Shown one piece after another: positions 1 to 11,983 of a stretch of DNA of 64,000 bases (position 1 is its first letter; each line of letters begins with the position of its first letter). The position numbers were made by a program, and so were the translations under genes. A model generated the notes under the pieces. It saw only the letters and a list, made by a program, of their open reading frames with translations. It was not told where the DNA came from and made no database searches. Source of the DNA: Portunus trituberculatus (lineage: Eukaryota > Arthropoda > Malacostraca > Decapoda > Portunidae). Location: contig NC_059304.1 in NCBI RefSeq assembly GCF_017591435.1, forward strand, positions 30,745,861 through 30,809,860. The letters are read 5' to 3'.

Positions 1-905
1 GATAGAAGCCGTAAGAGGGCAGTTTTGAAATCAAAGCTTTATGCCAGACTCTATCAAAAGCTTTTGATATGTCTAACGCAACAGCAAAAGTTTCACCGAA
101 ATCTCTAAAAGAGGATGACCAAGACTCAGTAAGGAAAGCCAGAAGATCACCAGTAGAGCGACCTTGACGGAAGCCATACTGGCGATCAGACAGAAGATTG
201 TGAAGTGACAGATGTTTGAGAATCTTCCTATTCAGGATAGATTCAAAACTTTAGACAAGCAGGAGATTAAAGCTATAGGACGGTAGTTAGAGGGTTAGAA
301 CGGTCACCCTTTTAGGAACAGGCTGAATGTAGGCGAACTTCCAGCAGGAAGGAAAGGTAGAAGTCGATAGACAAAGTTGGAAGAGTTTGGCCAGGCAAGG
401 TGCAAGCACAGAAGCACAGTTTTGAGAACAATAGGAGGGACCCCATCAGGTCCATAAGCCTTCCGAGGGTTTAGGCCAGCAAGGGCATGGAAAACATCAT
501 TACGAAGAATTTTGATTGTAGACATGAAATAGTCAGAGGGAGGAGGAGAGGGAGGACAAGCCCAGAATCGTCCAAGGTGGAGTTGTGAGCAAAGGTTTGA
601 GAAAAGAGTTCAGCTTTAGAGACAGAAGAGATGGCAGTGGTGCCATCAGGATGAAATAAAGGAGGGAAAGATGAAGAAGTGAAGTTATTTGAGATGTTTT
701 TGGCTAGATGCCAGAAGTCACGAGGAGAGTTTGAGTTTGAAAGATTTTGACATTTCCTATTTATGAAAGAGTGTTTGGCAAGTTGAAGAACAGACTTGGC
801 ATGATTCCGGGCAGAGATATAAAGTGCATGAGATTCAGGAGATGGAAGGCTGAAGTACCTTTTGTGGGCAACCTCTCTATCATGTATAGCACGAGAACTA
901 CTATT
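1..905 (-). mobile_element. LINE-A fragment (non-LTR retrotransposon, 5' part of RT), left arm of inverted duplication
   Basis: Reverse-complement reading gives the stretch from the endonuclease-RT linker into the first reverse transcriptase blocks (for example the motif GPDGVPPIVLK in 304-525). It matches the plus-strand LINE-A at 37890-38789, with base 1 corresponding to 38789. Homology continues to the window edge, so the element is cut by the window, not by biology. The copy carries several frameshifts and is a pseudogene. The RT resembles the Jockey/CR1 group of arthropod LINEs; the exact clade needs a tree. Confidence 0.8.
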
Positions 906-940
906 ACCATCCCTGAGAAGTGCGAAGGGGAAGATAAAAA

Positions 941-968
941 TGAATAGTAGTGTTAGTAGTAGTAGTTA

Positions 969-999
<31 letters not shown>

Positions 1000-1362
1000 T
1001 GTTGTTGTAACAGAAGTAGTAATAGTAGTGGTAGTAGAAGTAATAGTAGTAGTATTCATAGTAATAGTAATAGTAGTTGTAGCAAAAGTAATAGTAGTAG
1101 TAGTAGTAGGAGTAAAGGTAGTAGTAGTAACACCAGCATTATTATTATTAGTAGTAGTAGCAGTAGTAGTGGTAATAGTAATAGTAATGTAAGTAGTATT
1201 AATAGTAGTAGTAGTAGTAACATTGGTAGCAGTATTATTATTATTATTACCAATAGTAGTAGTAGCAGTAATTGTAATGTTGACAGTAGTATTAGTCGTA
1301 GTAGTAGTAGTAGTAGTTATTGTTGTTGTTGTTGTTGTTGTTGTTTTACTAGTAGTGGGCAA
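941..1362. repeat. Compound (AGT)n / (GTT)n trinucleotide array
   Basis: About 420 bases of imperfect AGT/ATT repeats ending in a GTT run. Long reading frames exist in all frames (poly-Ser, poly-Val, poly-Thr) only because the array rarely makes stops; they are not genes. The array lies between LINE-A and LINE-B in both arms of the inverted duplication; the partner is 37485-37862 on the opposite strand. Confidence 0.9.
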
Positions 1363-1522
1363 CGGTCAAGAACAGACGCATGGAACAACGCTCCCCGCAA
1401 TCAGCTGATCTCCAAAGGTTGTGAGTTTACAGAGGCCTGTGTGTCCCGTATTGAGTCAATACGGGACGCAACATTTTATTCTTAGATATGGGATGATTCC
1501 GTATTTTACGGGACGGATGGCA
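1363..1522. other. Short inverted-repeat-rich segment, possible DNA-transposon relic
   Basis: The segment contains a 25-base near-perfect palindrome at 1443-1467 (arms GTCCCGTATTGA, one-base centre) and a second hairpin (CCGTA/TACGG) about 30 bases later, then CGGATGGCAACCCTAG. LINE-B ORF1 coding starts abruptly right after it. In the opposite arm (37335-37480) one palindrome half has decayed. This looks like the end of a small DNA element replacing the 5' part of LINE-B. The superfamily is not recognised. Confidence 0.4.
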
Positions 1523-4500
1523 ACCCTAGTAATCATATTTGGAATGAAAGAAAAAAATGTAAAATATTGGCGAAGACGGGAAAAAGAAGAATTGAAATCA
1601 GTCAAGGACCTACTAAAAAGTCTAAACGACGAAGATAGGCAGAACCTAGAGGAGGAAGTAGAGGAAATACATTGAATGGGACCTTGCCAAGATGGAACAA
1701 CAAGGCCAATATAGATACTACTAAAATCACAAGTAGCAACAGAAGAGGTATTATAATACAGAACTACAAAACTCCGGGAAACGGAAGGCTGCAAGGATGT
1801 TTATGTTATATAAGGAAAAATATAAATGAGGAAGAAAGGAAGAGATACAACGAACTGGCGGCAGCAGTAAGGGAAAAAAATAATGAAAGATCAGAGGAGA
1901 AAAAGGCGTTTTTTTTTTGGAGAATTCTAGGAAACAGGATAAGGAAATGGTATATAAGAGAGAAGGAAGAGGAAACAGTGGAGGAAGTTTAACCAAAAGG
2001 GATAAGGGCAAGAAACTAAAAATGATGTATACGAACGTAGACGGGATTCTATCAAGTAAATTAGAATTAAAAGATTACATAAATAGAGAAGAACCGGATA
2101 TTGTATGCCTGGCTGAAACAAAACTAAATGAGGCAATCAAATTGACATAGGTAATAGATATAACGTATGGAGGAGAGACAGAGTGGGTAAAGGAGGAGGA
2201 GGAGTTATGATAATGTTAAGGAAAGAGTTGGTGGTAAACCAAGTAGAATATGGGGAAGGAAAAGCAGAAGTATTGTATGTTAAGATGCATATTAATAAAA
2301 AAGAGATAACAATCATTGGAACGTATGTGCCACCGAAAACAAATTCATGGACCAATCAAGAATATAAAGACATGATAGATGACACAATAAGGAGTCTAAC
2401 GAGAGTCATTAGAGAAAGGAGAAAAGTGTTATTAGTAGGAGACTTCAACTGTAAGTAGGTGGACTCGGAAAATTATGAAAATAGTACTGGGGAAGAAGCC
2501 TGGGGAGAAAGATTCCCGAACCTAATGATAGACAATATGATGGACCAGAGAGTAAAGGAAAGCACAAGATTCAGAGGAAACGACGAGACGGCGAGATTGG
2601 ACCTGGTTTTTACAAGGGGTATACAAATGAATGATGATATAAGATATAAGTGCCCATTGGGAAAGAGTGACCATGTAATATTAGAAATGGACATAGAAGA
2701 GGGAAAGGAAGATAGAGACGAATCATACAAAGGAGACCGATTAAATTACAGAAAGGCTGATATTGAGAATCTCAAGAACTATTTCAAATACATTAACTGG
2801 GAGGAGATGGAAAACTCAGAGAGGGTGCAGAAGAAATATAACTTATTTTGGAAATATGCAGAACAGGAGTCAGGGAATATGTCCCGAAATATAGACCTAA
2901 AGAAGAAGGAAAGAAAGATTGGTTCAATGCAAGGTGTGCTAGGGCAAAGGAGAAAAGAGATGGAGCATGGAAAAGGTGGAGAAATAGAAATGCAGTAAAT
3001 AAGGAAAACTTCAAGACAGCGAGAAATTAATATGTTAAAGTGAGGAAGGAAGAGGAGAGGATCTATGAAAGGGACATTGTCGAAAAATGCAAGGAACAAC
3101 CGAAAAATAAGACAAAAAGAAACAATTGAAAGGTTAAAAGGAGAGAATGGGATGGTGGAAGACGTCTAAAGTATGGCAGAACTGTTAAATTGTAAATTTC
3201 AAGAGGTCTTTAGTAAGGAGTCCAAATTTGAAAGGCCACAGGGTAATAGAGAGACCATCTATTAGAAAGAGATTAAAGTAACCAAGCTTGAAATAAAAGA
3301 GTTAATGAAGGAACTGGATGAAGAAAAGGCAATGGGACCGGATGAAGTCTCAGGCAGAATACTAAAAGAATGTAGGGAAGAACTAGCAAGTCCTATATAC
3401 AACATCATAAAATACTCAATAGAAAATGGAACAGTATCAGTAGAATGGAAAAGAGCTGAGGTGGTTCCCATATATAAGAGTGGAAAGAAGGAAAAACCTT
3501 TAAATTACATATCGGTATCACTAACTAGTGTAATATGTAAGATGTGTGAAAGAGTAATAAAGAAACAATAGATCGAGTTCCTTGAAGACAACAAATTATT
3601 ATCAAATAGCAAATTTGGTTTTAGAAAAGAGCGGTCATGTGTAACTAATTTACTGAGTTTCTATTCTAGAATAGTTGACAAAGTACAAGAGGGTTGATTG
3701 TATTTATTTGGATTTAAAAAGGCGTTTGATAAAGTGCCACATGCAAGGTTACTGTGGAAGTTAAAGGAGAAGGATGGCTAATAAGAAAGCACATTGAAAT
3801 GGATGAAAAATTACTTGAGGGTGAGAGTAATAAGGACGGTAGTCAAAGATATGAAGTCCGAGTGGAGAGGAGTAGAAAGCGGAGTGCCGCAGGGGTCAGT
3901 ATTGGCGCCAATACTTTTCCTCATATATATAAATGACATGCCAGAAGGAGTGAACAGCTACATAAATCTGTTTGCGGATGATGCGAAACTGTGCAGAGTT
4001 ATAAAGCAAAAAGCGGATTGTGAAATACTGCAGGAAGACCGAAATAAGATCTGGGAATAGAGTAAAAAGCGGGAGATGGAATTCAATGTGGACAAAAGTC
4101 ATGTCATGGAAATGGGAAAGAGTGAAAGACGACCAGTGTGAATCTACAAGAAGTGAGATGTAGTAGAACTGGAGAAAGTAAAAAAGGAAAAGGATTTGGT
4201 GGTGACGATGGAAGAAAACAATCAACCAGTAAGCCATATAGATAAAATCTTCAGAGATACATATAATTTGCTAAGGAATATTGGAGTAGCATTTCACTAC
4301 ATGGACAAAGAAATGATGAAAAATTGATAAGTACTATAATAAGACCCAGATTGGAATATGCAGGAGTAGTGTGGACCCCTCATAAAAGAAACACACAAAG
4401 AAATTGGAGAGACTACAAAAATGGCTACAAGAATGGTTCCAGAATTTGAAGGGATGACATATGAGGAGAGACTAAAGGCTATGGATCTACCAACTCTGGA

Positions 4501-4603
4501 ACAGAGAAGGGAGAGAGTGGATAAATCTAGATATGGAGACGGACCACAGTGCGTAAAAGCCCAGACCCTGTAAAATTACAACTAGGTAAATACAACTAGC
4601 TAA
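1523..4603 (+). mobile_element. LINE-B copy 1 (CR1/L2-like non-LTR retrotransposon), 5'-truncated, degenerate
   Basis: Broken reading frames give, in order: ORF1 C-terminal region (from 1540), ORF2 apurinic endonuclease (about 2023-2700, with LVGDFNCK near its middle), a linker, and reverse transcriptase (3300-4060, with SGVPQGSVLAPILFLIY and the catalytic FADD box). A CR1-type C-terminal tail follows (LEYAGVVWTPHK region, about 4340-4540). There are many frameshifts and stops, including a TAG at 2456-2458 shared with the opposite arm. The 3' end is a 14-base repeat (unit close to TTACAACTAGGTAA) that runs straight into (ACT)n. The CR1/L2 assignment rests on the RT tail motifs. Confidence 0.85.
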
Positions 4604-4885
4604 ATGCACACACTACTACTACTACTACTACTACTGTTACTATTACATGTTGCTATTGTTATCACCAAATGTTGTATTGAACTACAACTGCTGCTGTACT
4701 GCTGCAACTGTTAAACAAGATTGCTACTGTAACTACTGCTGCTGCTGCTGCTGACAGGCTGTAAAACAACAACACAACAACAACACACAACTACTGCTGC
4801 TGCTGCACTGCTGCTGCTGCTGCTGCACTGCTGCTGCCTGCTGCTGCTGCCACCACTGCTGCTGCTACTGCTGCTGCTGCTGTAC

Positions 4886-4916
<31 letters not shown>

Positions 4917-5695
4917 CTACTGCTCACTGGGTTGTTGCTATCTGTCACCACTCACCACTGCTGCTGCTACTAACTTGCTGCTGCTGCTAGAGACTGCTGC
5001 TGCTGCTGCTGAGACTGAGAGAGCTGAGACTGAGAGCTGAGCTGAGAGCTGCTGAGAGAGACTGAGAGCTGCTGCTGCTGCTACTGCTGCTGCTGCTGCT
5101 GCTGCTAACTGCTGCTGCAGTTACTACTGCTGCTGTGTCACTGCTGCTGCTGGTGCTGCTACTGGTGCTACTACTACTATTACAGTTAATACACCGGGTC
5201 CACCTCTACTGCTGCTGCTAACGGTACTATACTACTACTGGTACTACCACCACCCTCCTGTGAAATGGGAGGGAAGATAAGGAGGATAGTAGTAGTAGTA
5301 GTAGTTATAGCAGTAGTAGTAGTAATAATTGTAATAGTAGTGGTAGTATGTAGTAGTAGTAATAGTAGTAGTTTGTTAATAGTATTGTTGTTGGTTATAA
5401 TGGTGGTGGTGATGGTGGTGTTAATATATTGTTGGTGGTGGTGGCTTATATTGGTAATTATGGTACCGGCGGCTTAGTAGTGGTGGTGGTGATAGTAGTG
5501 CAGTGTAGTACATATAGCATAATGGTGACAGTGGTGGTGGTGGTATTCATGGTGGTACATTCATAGTGGTGGTGGTGGTTGTGGCAGTAGTGGTTGGTTA
5601 CAGTCGTAGTAGTAATGGTTGCAGTAATGCTGGTGGGTGGTGGTGGTGGTGGTAGTTTGGTGGCACACTAATGGAAGAACTGCTGCTGCTGCTAC

Positions 5696-5729
<34 letters not shown>

Positions 5730-5826
5730 GTTTACTACCTGTCACTGTCCACACACTGCTGCTGTTGCTCTGCCGTTGCTGCTGCTGCTGCTGCTGCTGC
5801 TGCTAATAATTATATATATACTGCTT

Positions 5827-5913
<87 letters not shown>

Positions 5914-6660
5914 ATCCTGACCGGTGGGAGGAAGATAAAATGGATGGTGGTGGTGGTGGTAGTAGTAATTTTGTAGTCATAATGGTGGTGGTTAAAGTAG
6001 TGGTAATAGTGGTAGTGGTTGGTGGTGGTGGTGGTGGTGGTGGTAATATAATAATAGTAGTAATAGTTTGGTTGTTAGTGGTAGTGGTATGATGGATGAC
6101 GGACAGTGGTAACACCAGCGTTATGTTTGGTATGGTGGTGGTGGTGGTGGTAATATTTAAGTGGTGTGATATATAGTGGTGGCAGTGTTATTGGTATTGG
6201 TGTTGATTATGGTGCCAATGGTGGTGGTAGTGGTGGTGGTGGTGGTGGTGGTGGTGGTGGCAGCAGCAATAGTAATGTTGACCGTAATAGCAGTCATAGT
6301 ATTAGTATATAGTGGTGGTGGTAATAATAATAGTAGTAGTTGTAATAGTAGTAGTAGTACTTGTTGTTGTATTAGCAGTCGTAGTAGTAGTAGTAGTAGT
6401 AGTAGTAAAAGTAGTAGTTTTATTAGTAGTAATAGCAGAAGTAGTAGTAGTAGTCGTAGAAGTAGTGGTAGTAGTAGTAATAGCAGAAGTAGTAGTAGCA
6501 GTAGTAATAGTAGTATTAGTGGTTGTAGTAGTATTAATAGTAATTGTAGTAGTAGTAATAGAAGTAGTAGTAGTAGCAGTAATGGTATTAGTGTTAACAT
6601 CAATATTGGTAGGAGTAGTAGTAGTAGTAGTAGTAGTAACAGCAGTATTATTATTATCCT
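4604..6660. repeat. Two-kilobase compound trinucleotide array (CTG, ACT, GTA, GTG)
   Basis: Tracts of ACT, CTG/GCT, GAGCTGA, GTG and AGT repeat alternate with short unique spacers. Apparent proteins of 100-180 residues here (poly-Leu, poly-Ala, poly-Val, poly-Ser) are artefacts of stop-free repeats. The array starts exactly at the LINE-B tail and ends at the Gypsy-1 insertion. The inverted partner is about 31832-34263, where tract lengths differ substantially. Confidence 0.9.
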
Positions 6661-6705
6661 TATTATTATTATTATTATTGTTAGTAGTAGTGGTCTTTGT
6701 AATTG

Positions 6706-6710
6706 GTGTT
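6706..6710. repeat. Target-site duplication GTGTT, left copy (Gypsy-1)
   Basis: GTGTT directly precedes the left LTR and recurs at 11485-11489 directly after the right LTR. A 5-bp duplication is usual for Ty3/Gypsy integrases. Confidence 0.85.
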
Positions 6711-6865
6711 TGTGGGATTGAAGAGAAACACAGAGCGGCTGGACGTGGGTATAATGACAGCAAGTATACAGTAAGCTGGCCGGCGTCTTACTGCCGCCTC
6801 CACTGAATGCGTCCTTGAGCCTGGCTCGCAGTTGCCAGCTCTCTCAAGAAACTAAAACTCCTACA
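6711..6865 (-). repeat. Gypsy-1 3' LTR
   Basis: 155 bp, next to the polypurine tract. Compared with 11330-11484 it has A instead of G and T instead of C at two sites. It is much shorter than the LTRs of Gypsy-2 and Gypsy-3. Confidence 0.93.
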
Positions 6866-6876
6866 TCTCCCCCTCA
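6866..6876 (-). promoter_or_regulatory. Gypsy-1 polypurine tract
   Basis: On the minus strand TGAGGGGGAGA lies directly against the LTR start. In LTR elements this tract primes plus-strand DNA synthesis. Confidence 0.85.
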
Positions 6877-6964
6877 AGATTGTAAGGAGAACAAACATAA
6901 TCTTAAGACAATGGAAAAAAAAAAAAACTAAACTGACCAGTCCACAGAACAAAACAAAAAGTAA

Positions 6965-9900
6965 TTATGGTGTCACATAGTCCTCTAACCACCTCGGTCG
7001 AACCCTGTGCCTTGGCCGTCGTGGCGGCGGGGGTGAAGGTGCTTCTGGTGTGAGTGGTTGCGGCTCGAGTGTTCCTACCGGGGCGAGCGGCTCTCGCGGT
7101 GAGGCGGGCGGCTCTTGCTGTGGTGGGGCCTCTTTCAAGTGGCCGCGCGTGCGTATGGATATGCGACCACTCCCGTCCATTCTTACCGCGTACTGGCGGT
7201 AAGGGTGGACCTCGACGACGGTACCAGACTTGCTCCATACCTTGCTAGTCTGGTCTTGAACCCACACACGGGCTCCTGGCTGCAGACGACGTCGTCGACG
7301 GCGCTGGCCCGGGCTCTGTTGGCGTATTTCCTCGTGACGCTGCGCCATCTGAGTCTCCCTCTCTTCCAGGGTCTGCTGCCAGTCTTACTTGACCTTGTAG
7401 TTCTGCTTGGCTGTGGGGACTCCGTCTCTCAGCTGTCTGCCTGTCGTTAACTGTGCGGGGGACATGTTTACCCCCCGCAGCGGGGTGTTGAGGTATTGGA
7501 GGAGAGCCAGCGACACTTTGTCGTTGTCTAGGCTGCCGCTGGTCCCCGTGTTGTCTCGCAACATCCTCTTGGCTGTCTTCACGGCCGCCTCGGCGCAGCC
7601 ATTAGATTGGGGTACTGAGCGGATGAGAGACGGGTCGCGACTCCCCACCTCTTGAGGAATGCAGTCATTTCCCCACTCACTAGGTTTGTACCTCCATCAG
7701 TAGAGAGCTGCTCTGGGGCCCCCCATCTGGTGAAGAAGTGCCTCAGGTGCTTCATGATTTTACCGGAATGGGCACCCGAGGGTAGATGCGCCACCTCCAG
7801 CCACCCCGTGAGTCTGATAGCGTATACCAGGTAAGTTTGACCTCCCAGTTGGAATAAGTCTGCCACCGTCTGCTGGAAGGGGTAATCGGGAGATGGCGTG
7901 AGGATAAGGGGCTCAGGCGGTTGTGAAGGCGCGTTGGCGTCACAGGTGTTGCACATGGCCCGATGATGCTGCAGATCACCCTCTATCCCAGGCCAATACA
8001 CTGTTTGCCTGGCCCTCCTCAGCATGGAGTCGAGGCCTTGATGGCTGGCATGAAGACTGGTGGCTACTCGTTGACGTAGAACATCAGGGATGACGAGTCG
8101 CACACATCCCTGGTCATAGGTATAGGTGACTAGGCCACGGGACACTGCCAGTCTGTCCCGTACGCTGTAAAAGGGGCGTAAGCAGGCGAGCTCCTGTGAC
8201 TTGTGGGGCCGCCAGTCGCCGCTGCACACTCTTGAAACCAGCGACTGGTATGTGGGGTCCTCAAGCGCCACTTGCAACACCATCTCTTCATCGATGGTGG
8301 TACACCCGCTCAAGTCAAGGGCGGCTACCGCAGCTGCGGACATAGCTGCGGCGATAGCGACGTCTTGATCCTCATCCACCTCGTCCGGGGCAGCCTTGGC
8401 TGAGGGATACCTGGATAGGAAGTCGGCTGCTGCGTTGTTTTTACCTGGCAGGAAGCGCATGGTGAACTTATATTGCAGGGTCCGTTCCTTAAGCCTGAAG
8501 AGCCGGGGATTGGCGATGTCCTTTAGGGCCCTGTCACCAAATAACTTAACCAGGGGACGGTGATCCGTGGCGATGACCAGGTTGGGGCATCCCAGGAGGA
8601 AAAGCCGGGCCTTACGCAGGCACCACGCCACCGCCAAGGCCTCTCCCTCCACTGGCGCGTATCCTGCCTCGGCCTGAGTGAGGTGCCGACTGCCACATAA
8701 CGCCAGGCGCCACCCTCCCTTGCAGCAGAGGGGAGCGTCGGCTGGCGGGCAAGAGCAGTACTGTTGCATCACCACGAACCCAATGCCGTCCTTGCACCAG
8801 TCCGTGATGGCGATAGTGGGCCGGGTCTTGTCGTAATATGCCAGCCCCTGCTTGGCTAGCTGACAGACGACCTCTTTCACTTGCGTGAATGTCTTGTGAA
8901 GGCACTCGTCCCAGTAGACGCCCTTACCTGCTGGCTTCTTGAGCAGGTCCCTGAAAGGCGACATGAGTGGGGCAGTGGCCAGAAAAGGCGCCAGCTGGTT
9001 TATGAAGCCAAACCAGGAGCGCACGTCTGTGATCGATGGCTTGTCGGGCATCTTGAAGTCCCTGACGGCGGAGAGGCGCTCTTCAGTCGGCTTGTACGTG
9101 TCCCAGGCCAAGTGGTAACCGACGAAGTCGACCTCCCTCTGGCAGAAGCGAAACTTCTCCGGTTTCAGTGTTACTCCGGCCTTGGCACACACCTCCAAAA
9201 AATCGTAGACGTGCCAGAAGGCACCCTCCACGCCTGTGTCGTAGAGGAGCGTGTCGTCGACACACTTGTGCTTCCGTGGCAGGTCGATGATGGCATCATC
9301 GAACCTTTTGGTGTATGCATCCCCCGCTGCGCAGTGTCCCATGGGCGTCCTGCAGTATTGGTACCTGCCCACGGTGTAATGAAGGTAGTGAGGCGTCTAC
9401 TCTCCTCATCCAGCTCCACCTGGTGGAACCCCCAGTGTGCGTCTGCCACAGTTTTGTAGGTGTGGGCCGGGATCCCAGAGGCCATATCGAATGGTGCAGG
9501 CGTGTGGTGAGTCTCCCGCTGGCAGCACGCGTTGAGCTTCTGGAAGTCTACAGTGCGGCGTGGCTTACCAGACTTCTTCGCGACCACTACCATCCTGGCA
9601 CACCACTCTGTGGCCTCTCCTGCAGGGACAGGACGGATAACGCCTTTCCGAACGTCCTCATCCAGCTGCCGCTTGACCTCCGCTTCCCAGTGCTTCGGAA
9701 CGGAGGCGGGGGTGTGGCAGGCATAGGGGGTTGCGTCAGGGGACAGGTGGATGTGATGAGGGGGTCCCGCCATGACTGGCAGGGGATACTGGTCGGTGTC
9801 GAAGGTCGATGTCGAGAAATGCCCGAGAAGCCACTCCTGTAGCATTGGCACGTTCTCCTCCAGAGGCGAAAGCGGCATGGTGGCTGGTCTGGGTGGCGCG

Positions 9901-10631
9901 GCAGGCGGTCTGGGTGGTGGCGGGCTGGCACCGCTGCCGCTCTCGCCGCCCACGCTCGCCACCTCCCTGAGTGGAGGCTGCGGGAAGTCCGCGTGTACCA
10001 GACCCAGATCCCTGCAGGCGTCGAGAGACAAGTAGATCTTTTCCACCGACTTCACGAAGTACACATCCTGCTGGGTAGAGTGGCCAGGGATGCTAAAGTG
10101 GCATGTCGTGGCACCCAAGGTGGGCAGGTTAATGCCGGCGAGGTCGCGCAAGCCGGCGCGCCCCTGCAACTGCCTGGGTGCGATGCCCAGAGTCTTCAAC
10201 AGCGTGGGGCCAGCCACACACACCTGCGCACCTGTGTCCGCGATGGCTGTGGTGGGGTGCTGTGGGCCGCCCTCCGGTCCAGAGACGAGGACCTGAAGCT
10301 TTGGCTGGCGCGTTATTCTGGCGGTTGCCACCACCGCACTGGCCACTGCGTCCTTCCTTGCAGGCTTCCTTCCCCCTTTGCACACTGCTTGGAAGTGGCC
10401 CAGCTTTCCACAGGCACGGCACGTGGCGTCAGCTGCGGGGCAGGATGCCCTGCCAGGTTGGTGCCGCTTGCCGCAGTAACCACAAAGGCGATGGCGGGCT
10501 TCTCTGGGGCCAGCCGCGGCGATGACGTCATCCTCACTCGTGGCGCCAAGCGAGGCGTCACTAGCAGCAGCCTCGGGGTGGCGGTTTGGCGGGAAAGCGT
10601 GAGCGTCTCTGAGCCGCCTCAAACGCCACAC
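6965..10631 (-). pseudogene. pol: Gypsy-1 pol (nucleocapsid knuckles, protease, RT, RNase H, integrase), frameshifted
   Basis: The first frame (10631-9171) has two zinc knuckles (residues 50-64 and 71-84, the second CRACGKLGHFQAVC), a retropepsin with ADTGA at residues 131-135, and the start of RT (VVVAKKSGKPRRTVDF). After a frameshift near 9372 come the RT catalytic box CVDD (about 9253-9264), RNase H (DWCKDG, EGEALAVAW, ATDHRPL), the integrase HHCC finger (ending MCNTCD) and catalytic VADLF and STDGGTN. A frameshift near 7640 precedes the NGCAEAAVK block with the third catalytic acid. A stop at 7385-7387 separates the basic C-terminal domain (7348-6965). V replaces Y in the usual YxDD box; my recollection, not checked, is that some invertebrate Gypsy lineages also have VDD. 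Confidence 0.9.
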
Positions 10632-11295
10632 AATATGACCGAAGACTGTCGACGTCTCTAAGCTTTACGTGGCACTGAAAGACCTCGCGTCGTAGGGCTG
10701 GGTCACGCAGCCCAGCGATGAGCTTTCGCACTAGCATAAAATCACTCAGATCCTTGTCACAGTCCGGGCACTGAAAAACACAGTCAAGCACCATCTGGGA
10801 GCACTTGGTAAAGTAATCACTCACTGATTCTCCCAGGGCCTGCTTAACACCAAAAAAATTTGACCACTGCACTGCCTGGTTCGCTGTACGTAGTACCAAC
10901 CTGCTGACGTTTTCCAGGGCCTCATCAGCGGAAGTGGCGTCCCACTGAGCCTTAGGGTACCTGGCGTCGAGCGCTTTCTGTAGCTCAGGGGCGCACAAAA
11001 GGCGGATGTAACGTGCGGCGTCTCCTTTGCCGACAGCGTTGAGTTCGATCCAGTCTTCTAAGGATCGACGCCAGGTCCTAAAGTCTGCTGCAGACATGTC
11101 TAGGTCACACTTGTCCAGCCCAGCCGTACTGAAGACCTTGCGTCTTGGCGTTCCCATTGTTGCAACATCTCGTTGCAAGGCTGCAATGGCTCCCTGCTGG
11201 GATAGCAGGAACGTCTGAGCCTGTGCTAGGAAGCCTGCTCCCTCCCTCCTTCTTCCAGAAGCGGCAGGGAACCGCGGGCGTCTTGGAGTGGTCAT
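10561..11295 (-). CDS. gag: Gypsy-1 gag (capsid-type structural protein)
   Basis: An open frame of about 244 codons from the ATG at 11295, only 34 bases inside the 5' LTR. An open extension to 11382 runs into the LTR, but the first plausible ATG after the primer-binding site is 11295. The sequence has a retrotransposon capsid-like core (motif FRTWRRSLEDWIELN near the middle) but no zinc knuckle; the knuckles sit in the next frame. The frame overlaps pol by about 70 bases, and moving to pol needs a +1 shift, which may be programmed or a one-base indel near 10595. Confidence 0.85.
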   Translation of the reverse strand: MTTPRRPRFPAASGRRREGAGFLAQAQTFLLSQQGAIAALQRDVATMGTPRRKVFSTAGLDKCDLDMSAADFRTWRRSLEDWIELNAVGKGDAARYIRLLCAPELQKALDARYPKAQWDATSADEALENVSRLVLRTANQAVQWSNFFGVKQALGESVSDYFTKCSQMVLDCVFQCPDCDKDLSDFMLVRKLIAGLRDPALRREVFQCHVKLRDVDSLRSYCVAFEAAQRRSRFPAKPPPRGCC

Positions 11296-11311
11296 CGTGG
11301 ACGTAGGAAGA

Positions 11312-11329
11312 CTGCTATTCACTGCGCCA
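11312..11329 (-). promoter_or_regulatory. Gypsy-1 primer-binding site
   Basis: On the minus strand TGGCGCAGTGAATAGCAG follows the LTR end with no spacer. The leading TGG is complementary to a tRNA CCA end. The tRNA is not identified. This differs from the TGGTGTCAGG-type sites of Gypsy-2, -3 and -4. Confidence 0.7.
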
Positions 11330-11484
11330 TGTGGGATTGAAGAGAAACACAGAGCGGCTGGACGTGGGTATAATGACAGCAAGTGTACAGTAAGCTGGCC
11401 GGCGTCTCACTGCCGCCTCCACTGAATGCGTCCTTGAGCCTGGCTCGCAGTTGCCAGCTCTCTCAAGAAACTAAAACTCCTACA
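11330..11484 (-). repeat. Gypsy-1 5' LTR
   Basis: 155 bp, starting TGTGGGATTG on plus and ending ACTCCTACA, followed by the second GTGTT at 11485-11489. Confidence 0.93.
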
Positions 11485-11489
11485 GTGTT

Positions 11490-11820
<331 letters not shown>

Positions 11821-11983
11821 CCCTGTAGGAAACAAACGCACACACACACAAAACGACGCGGTCGAGGAATGACGCACTGGCGTCGCTCAATCAGCTGATC
11901 TTCACTATCTATTGTATAGTATTTGCAGTGGCCTGGGCAAGTAGTGTGGACTCATTTTTCATGAAATCAACTGTTAAAGAACC

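Larger units (their letters stand above)
6711..11484 (-). mobile_element. Gypsy-1: complete Ty3/Gypsy LTR retrotransposon
   Basis: A 4.77-kb element with two 155-bp LTRs (6711-6865 and 11330-11484) that begin TG and end CA, flanked by GTGTT. The LTRs differ at two positions by my reading, so the insertion is fairly recent. On the minus strand the order is LTR, primer-binding site, gag, protease, RT, RNase H, integrase, polypurine tract, LTR. Its GC-rich coding region contrasts with the AT-rich neighbouring LINEs. The pol frame carries frameshifts near 9370 and 7640 and a stop at 7385-7387, so this copy is probably not autonomous, unless these are sequencing errors. Confidence 0.93.

Noticed and set aside
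862..1485. 207-codon Ser-rich frame and overlapping poly-Thr and poly-Val frames
   Set aside because: Translation of an AGT trinucleotide array; all frames are open and none shows a domain.
5637..6806. Several 100-180 codon frames (poly-Leu, poly-Ala, poly-Ser)
   Set aside because: Stop-free trinucleotide repeats, not genes.
8881..9842. Plus-strand frames over Gypsy-1 (192 and 175 codons)
   Set aside because: GC-rich antisense shadows of pol; no domain and the minus strand has clear RT motifs.
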